NCBI GenBank assembly: GCA_000320545.1
Contig: ADNK01000986.1
Span: 1 to 37,500, forward strand
Length of the DNA: 37,500 bases
DNA from: Bigelowiella natans CCMP2755
Lineage: Eukaryota; Cercozoa; Chlorarachniophyceae
Direction: 5' to 3'
The translations under genes and the position numbers were made by a program. Below, one piece after another: positions 34,556-37,500 of the stretch; positions within the stretch are counted from its first letter, which is position 1; every line of letters starts with the position of its first letter. The notes beneath the pieces were generated by a model, which saw only the letters and a list, made by a program, of their open reading frames with translations, did not search any database and was not told where the DNA came from.

Positions 34556-35086
34556 TACCACCACCACGACTAGCACGAACATTTTATTCATCGTCGTTAT
34601 CGTCGTCATCATCTCGATTTTCTAGCTTCAAAGCGGAGGAGCTGGCTCTGGTGCAGTGCACAGTGCGATCACATCAGTGTTGGACCGAGGTACATATCGG
34701 CAGAAGCCATGGGTTGATTCCCATGGCTAGATGGTGGTGGGAGGACAAGATGGTGATGGTGTGAAATCTGCAACATGTGCATTCATTCGCGCGACAACAC
34801 TGAGATATGAACTGTATCTTAACATCACTGACCGTGTTCGAAGACTCGGCCATGCTCAGAATATAACTGCCGCTTTAGCGAAAATGCAGAAGCTTCAGTA
34901 TGTGGGCGTGATTGTTGATGCTTCGTTGCTGCTGCTGCTGCTGCTGCATTTGCTATCATCGCCTAAATGTTCATTGATTATCAGGTGGCAAGATTTCCAA
35001 TTAAGCACAGCAAGCCTCCCCCCGGAACTGGGGACAACAGCATTAGGAAAAAACGGTGGAAGGGACTCTTCAGCCTATTCTCCTAA
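30183..35086 (+). CDS. Fusion of PhnN-type ribose 1,5-bisphosphate phosphokinase and 2H-family cyclic phosphodiesterase
   Basis: Twenty-one exons keep phase throughout: 30183-30344, 30481-30570, 30642-30722, 30846-30906, 31078-31105, 31207-31249, 31546-31609, 31765-31784, 31915-31963, 32140-32186, 32380-32417, 32562-32646, 32916-32978, 33115-33151, 33248-33312, 33507-33538, 33831-33894, 34059-34087, 34365-34448, 34626-34689, 34985-35086 (TAA). The Arg-rich, hydrophobic leader suggests organelle import. The kinase half shows Walker A GASGAGKD, FIKRHLTRE, GMHALEWDAHNTKYAIP, VMNVSR, HITASKKTLAERLRRRGRET and IRNEGSIEEG, all PhnN hallmarks; PhnN makes PRPP from ribose 1,5-bisphosphate. The second half begins YALWLVP and carries both 2H motifs, PHVTI and KPHLSLLYGEYD, as in plant CPDase. 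Together it could open a ribosyl cyclic phosphate and phosphorylate the product. The reaction pairing is inference; both folds are clear. Confidence 0.92.
31503..31545 (+). repeat. (CT)n tract forming a 3' splice site
   Basis: The CT run ends in CTCAG, the acceptor of PhnN exon 31546-31609. Confidence 0.9.
32380..35086 (+). other. 2H cyclic phosphodiesterase half (exons 11-21)
   Basis: After a short linker (VDMVVGALKGDM) the frame enters YALWLVPKKGETF. It continues through HPFEPHVTIGNLF (first HxT), FRAFVLEASPTYALR, NTYKPHLSLLYGEYD (second HxS) and ALVQCTVRSHQCWTEV. This matches the order of motifs in plant cyclic phosphodiesterase (CPDase). The C-terminus ends in a basic tail, KKRWKGLFSLFS. 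Both catalytic histidines are present. Confidence 0.92.
32732..32803. repeat. Compound (CT)n-(TG)n microsatellite
   Basis: Lies in the intron between the first two cyclic-phosphodiesterase exons. Confidence 0.93.
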
Positions 35087-35776
35087 GTGTGAATTCTCTC
35101 GCGTGCTATACGTGTGACAGATGCGTGTAGTGCGCACCGAAGCATGCAGCTACACAGTAGCTCACGCCATTGAACACAAGCAAGCGATACAATCATCATT
35201 AGGCATGTACATGCGAGTTATAAGGCATGCATTTGAATGTTTTGAGGCGATATACATCATCATGCGAAGTAACGGACCCATCCCTTCATTTGCGATTGTT
35301 CGAAACTTGTATTAGCTCTACCAGAGGCTAGTCTTAATGCAACGTTCATGATGTTGTCAGTACTGACATTTTCCGGCGGCTGGTGTAGGTGACATAACCG
35401 CGCGTAGTGTAACATGGACATGTCAACCTTTAATTCTCGCTAGCGGACTGATGCGCGCGACGCACACATCTAGACGTGTACTCCGTTTGGCAGTAGCAGC
35501 AACTCGCAGATAGCTACCATACAAAGATCCACACGACCACAATGTGCTTCCTATTATGACTTTCTATAAATATCGCAACAACAAACAACAATGAAGCCTG
35601 TGCATTTCTATGTAAACATCCAACATTGGCCATCATTGCCGCATAACTAGATGTAAATATCTTGACTCTCATAGCTAGTGCAATGCACAGCTCGAACACA
35701 TATTAAGAGTTTTGATAGCACTTAAATTTGTTGTTGCCTGACGGTCTTATTCGAATGCCGATGATTGTCACCAAGC
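35087..35776. other. Convergent 3' flanks of PhnN-CPDase and methyltransferase genes
   Basis: About 690 bases between two stop codons of converging genes. No exon-like reading frame with conserved residues was seen on either strand, and no long microsatellite. The region presumably holds both 3' UTRs. Confidence 0.6.
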
Positions 35777-37368
35777 CTAAGCCTTAACCTTTTCCTCTCG
35801 ACGCTCTTCGCGTTTGTTGCTGCGGACGTCAACTTCTTTGTCTTTTTCCTCCTTTTCATCGCTGTTCGGAGCAGCATTGCGGGCCTGCTCCTTGCGAAAC
35901 ACGTACAGATGGCTCGGCCCTTCATTCGGGGTTTCGAAAGCCTCCGGCATGTCGTAGTGCTTGCAGCTCAGATCTACGCCCTCGAGCTCGTGGCACTTCA
36001 CGCAGATCCCCCTTTCTGACGGGCTTGTGGAAAGGTAATCGGGTTGATAATGATGATGATGATGATAATGATGATGATGATAGTGTTAATGATGGTGGTG
36101 ACGATGATGATGTTGATAGCGAGAGAGATCACAAACGCCTATCTACCAAAAACTTCAATGCATTTTTCAGCTGCTACCCGTAAAGGGAGAAGATGGCTGC
36201 TTCGCCCCCTCTGACTAAGATTCGAGAGATTTCCTACACAGCAACACACATTACCAATCAAGCAGCAAACAAACACCGAGAAGAGCATTTTGTGAGCAGT
36301 ATGTTCCGACAGCGATACAAAGTCAAAGCAGCATACAATTCTTCCTCCTCCTCCTCCTCCTCCTCCTCCTCCTCCTCCTCTTACTCCTACCACTACTACT
36401 ACTACTACTATTACCTTAAGATATTGGTGAGCCGATTGCTCGCCCTTGTCTGTTAGCATAACACAATCCAATGTACCCTAAACCGGCGGCGGTGGTAGCA
36501 CAAAACATACATAAGCTACGAACGTTTTCGCATAAATGACTGATTCTGTTAAGCGGAGTTGGCAGGTACCTTGTCCACAACGGCATCAAAGCTCTCCTTT
36601 TCGAACGACATTCTCCTTTACATCCATCTTCTTGAATTCCTACCGTAGATATTCATATATCTTCGTCATCATTTTTGCCAGCCCCCCCTTAAAAGTCATC
36701 ATCGTCGTCGTCGTCGTTATCGTCGTCGTCGCCGTTGATGTTGTTCAACACAACGGCCTTTCTTCTGCGAACACGGCAGGCAGCTTTTCTGACTATTACC
36801 ATGCCTTTGAGCTCACTTTTCTCTTGAGCGGACTGAAGGCTCTTGATGCAATCGTCGGAGAAATCTATTCCGACCTGGGATGCGTAGCCTGCCTACCAGG
36901 GGGTAGCGGGGGGGAAAGACGCCCGTTGAGATGTGAAGAGAAGAGAAGTAACACAGAACTTCGATCGCTTTTTCACTGGAATCGTTTTTCCTTCTACCTT
37001 GTGCAGCCTAAATGGTAGCTCTGAGGTTCCCGTTCCAGAATGCAGTATCCTACACAATTGCGGGCACACCGACGATCCCTTTGTCAATATATGTGGAGGA
37101 AGGAGTCGTACTGCACCGTACCTATTCGAATGTTTCTTTGCTTTGAAGGTGTCGAGGTGCTTCTGCAGCTCCCCGCAGACGTCATCTAGATCGAGATACC
37201 TGGCAGAATGTAGTACTGACTCTCTCTCTCTTTCTCTCTCTCTTGTACTCATAAGTTTAGCGAAAGGTGTTAAGGCTGTTATTAGCGAGCGATTCCACTC
37301 GACGAACAAATACGAACTGACCATTCTTTGAAGCCGCTCGTTTCCATCGTCCATGCGCCATAGAAGTC
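35777..37368 (-). CDS. METTL13/EEF1AKMT4-type SAM-dependent methyltransferase, 5' end missing, one frame break
   Basis: Exons in order: 37368-37322, 37199-37122, 37049-36998, 36892-36800, 36639-36570, 36477-36415, 36233-36178, 36023-35777 (TAG). Seen: DFYGAWTMETSGFKEW, motif I ILHSGTGTSEL, acidic loop VGIDFSDDCI, DVKE followed by MSFEKESFDAVVDK, then KGTLDCVML and EISRILVRGGEAAIFSLYG. This order, especially SFDAVVDKGTLD, is diagnostic of the METTL13/EEF1AKMT4 group of class I methyltransferases, which methylate lysine or the N-terminus of eEF1A. Exon 36639-36570 is 70 bases where a multiple of three is needed: one extra A near 36612 separates DVKE from MSFEKE. The C-terminus adds ICVKCHELEGVDLSC and a long charged tail. 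The start codon lies upstream, unresolved or beyond the right edge. Confidence 0.87.
36338..36415. repeat. (TCC)n/(TAC)n triplet repeats
   Basis: Triplet tract in the methyltransferase intron immediately downstream (coding strand) of the donor of exon 36477-36415. Reads as poly-Ser/Tyr in a spurious plus-strand frame. Confidence 0.9.
36570..36639 (-). other. Exon with apparent 1-base insertion in the methyltransferase gene
   Basis: Reading phase 0 from the acceptor gives EFKKMDVKE and then runs into a stop codon. Reading phase 0 back from the donor gives MSFEKESFDAVVDK. Both halves match the family, and they meet at GAG-A-ATG with one surplus A at 36612/36611. Either the assembly carries an indel or the gene is genuinely disrupted. 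Confidence 0.7.
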
Positions 37369-37500
37369 CTTTTAACAAAACAAGCACTTAGATGCAGTCG
37401 CATCGATGAGGCATCGCTTTTCTATAACTACAGAATACGTTGAGCTAATAACAGTGTTACACTCACTCACCACACACGAATTCTACCTGCCATGATTGCT
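37369..37500 (-). other. Right-edge segment upstream of methyltransferase exon
   Basis: This short stretch should hold the intron and possibly the first exon of the methyltransferase gene. An ATG on the minus strand at about 37493 (MAGRIRVW before a GTGAGT donor) is the only candidate seen. Its phase does not match the next exon, so it is not accepted. Confidence 0.3.

Noticed and set aside
34731-35117. Plus-strand ORF of 128 residues
   Set aside because: It is largely intron. Exon 34985-35086 uses another frame that continues the cyclic phosphodiesterase.
1-37500. tRNA, rRNA, CRISPR arrays, insertion sequences, transposase or reverse transcriptase genes
   Set aside because: None seen. The repeats are simple microsatellites without spacers, and no mobile-element protein motif was found in the frames inspected.

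Overview
This window is nuclear DNA of an intron-rich eukaryote. No gene is a continuous reading frame. Each of the five genes was rebuilt by hand from short exons (about 20 to 560 bases) with GT..AG borders, using conserved protein motifs and reading-phase continuity; one intron border and one 1-base frame break remain unresolved. Introns and intergenic DNA are packed with microsatellites. Proline/serine/threonine-rich linkers next to SRCR, WSC, PAN-like and lectin-like ectodomains, and the unusual domain fusions, suggest a stramenopile (probably an ochrophyte alga). That assignment is an inference; no rRNA or other taxonomic marker is present.

Layout, left to right, with strands alternating: (1) minus strand, from the left edge to about 4.7 kb: dihydropyrimidinase, cut at its 3' end by the window edge. 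(2) Plus strand, 5324-22045: a giant gene of about 45 exons and roughly 2,730 residues. It encodes a secreted-type N-terminus, a long multidomain ectodomain (SRCR domains, a YPT-repeat stalk, lectin-like, PAN-like, amidotransferase-fold-like and WSC modules, a Cys-rich juxtamembrane motif), five predicted membrane helices, a pair of CxxCxGxG zinc motifs and a complete RING1-IBR-RING2 (RBR) ubiquitin ligase with its catalytic cysteine. (3) Minus strand, about 29999-22705: a protein with up to seven membrane helices followed by a class 3 (diacylglycerol-lipase-like) lipase domain interrupted by an acidic/basic low-complexity insert. (4) Plus strand, 30183-35086: a 21-exon gene joining a PhnN-type ribose 1,5-bisphosphate phosphokinase to a plant-type 2H cyclic phosphodiesterase, behind a putative organelle-targeting leader. 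(5) Minus strand, from about 37.37 kb down to 35777: a METTL13/EEF1AKMT4-type methyltransferase whose frame is broken by one base in the sequence as given.

The genes do not form an operon. Two junctions are head-to-head (genes 1/2 and 3/4) and two are tail-to-tail (2/3 and 4/5). The strongest novelty candidates are the SRCR/WSC receptor fused to an RBR E3 ligase and the PhnN-cyclic phosphodiesterase fusion, which could open a ribosyl cyclic phosphate and convert the product to PRPP in one polypeptide. The seven-helix lipase is a third unusual membrane-signalling architecture in the same 37 kb. All gene models are hand-derived splice predictions that transcript data should confirm.
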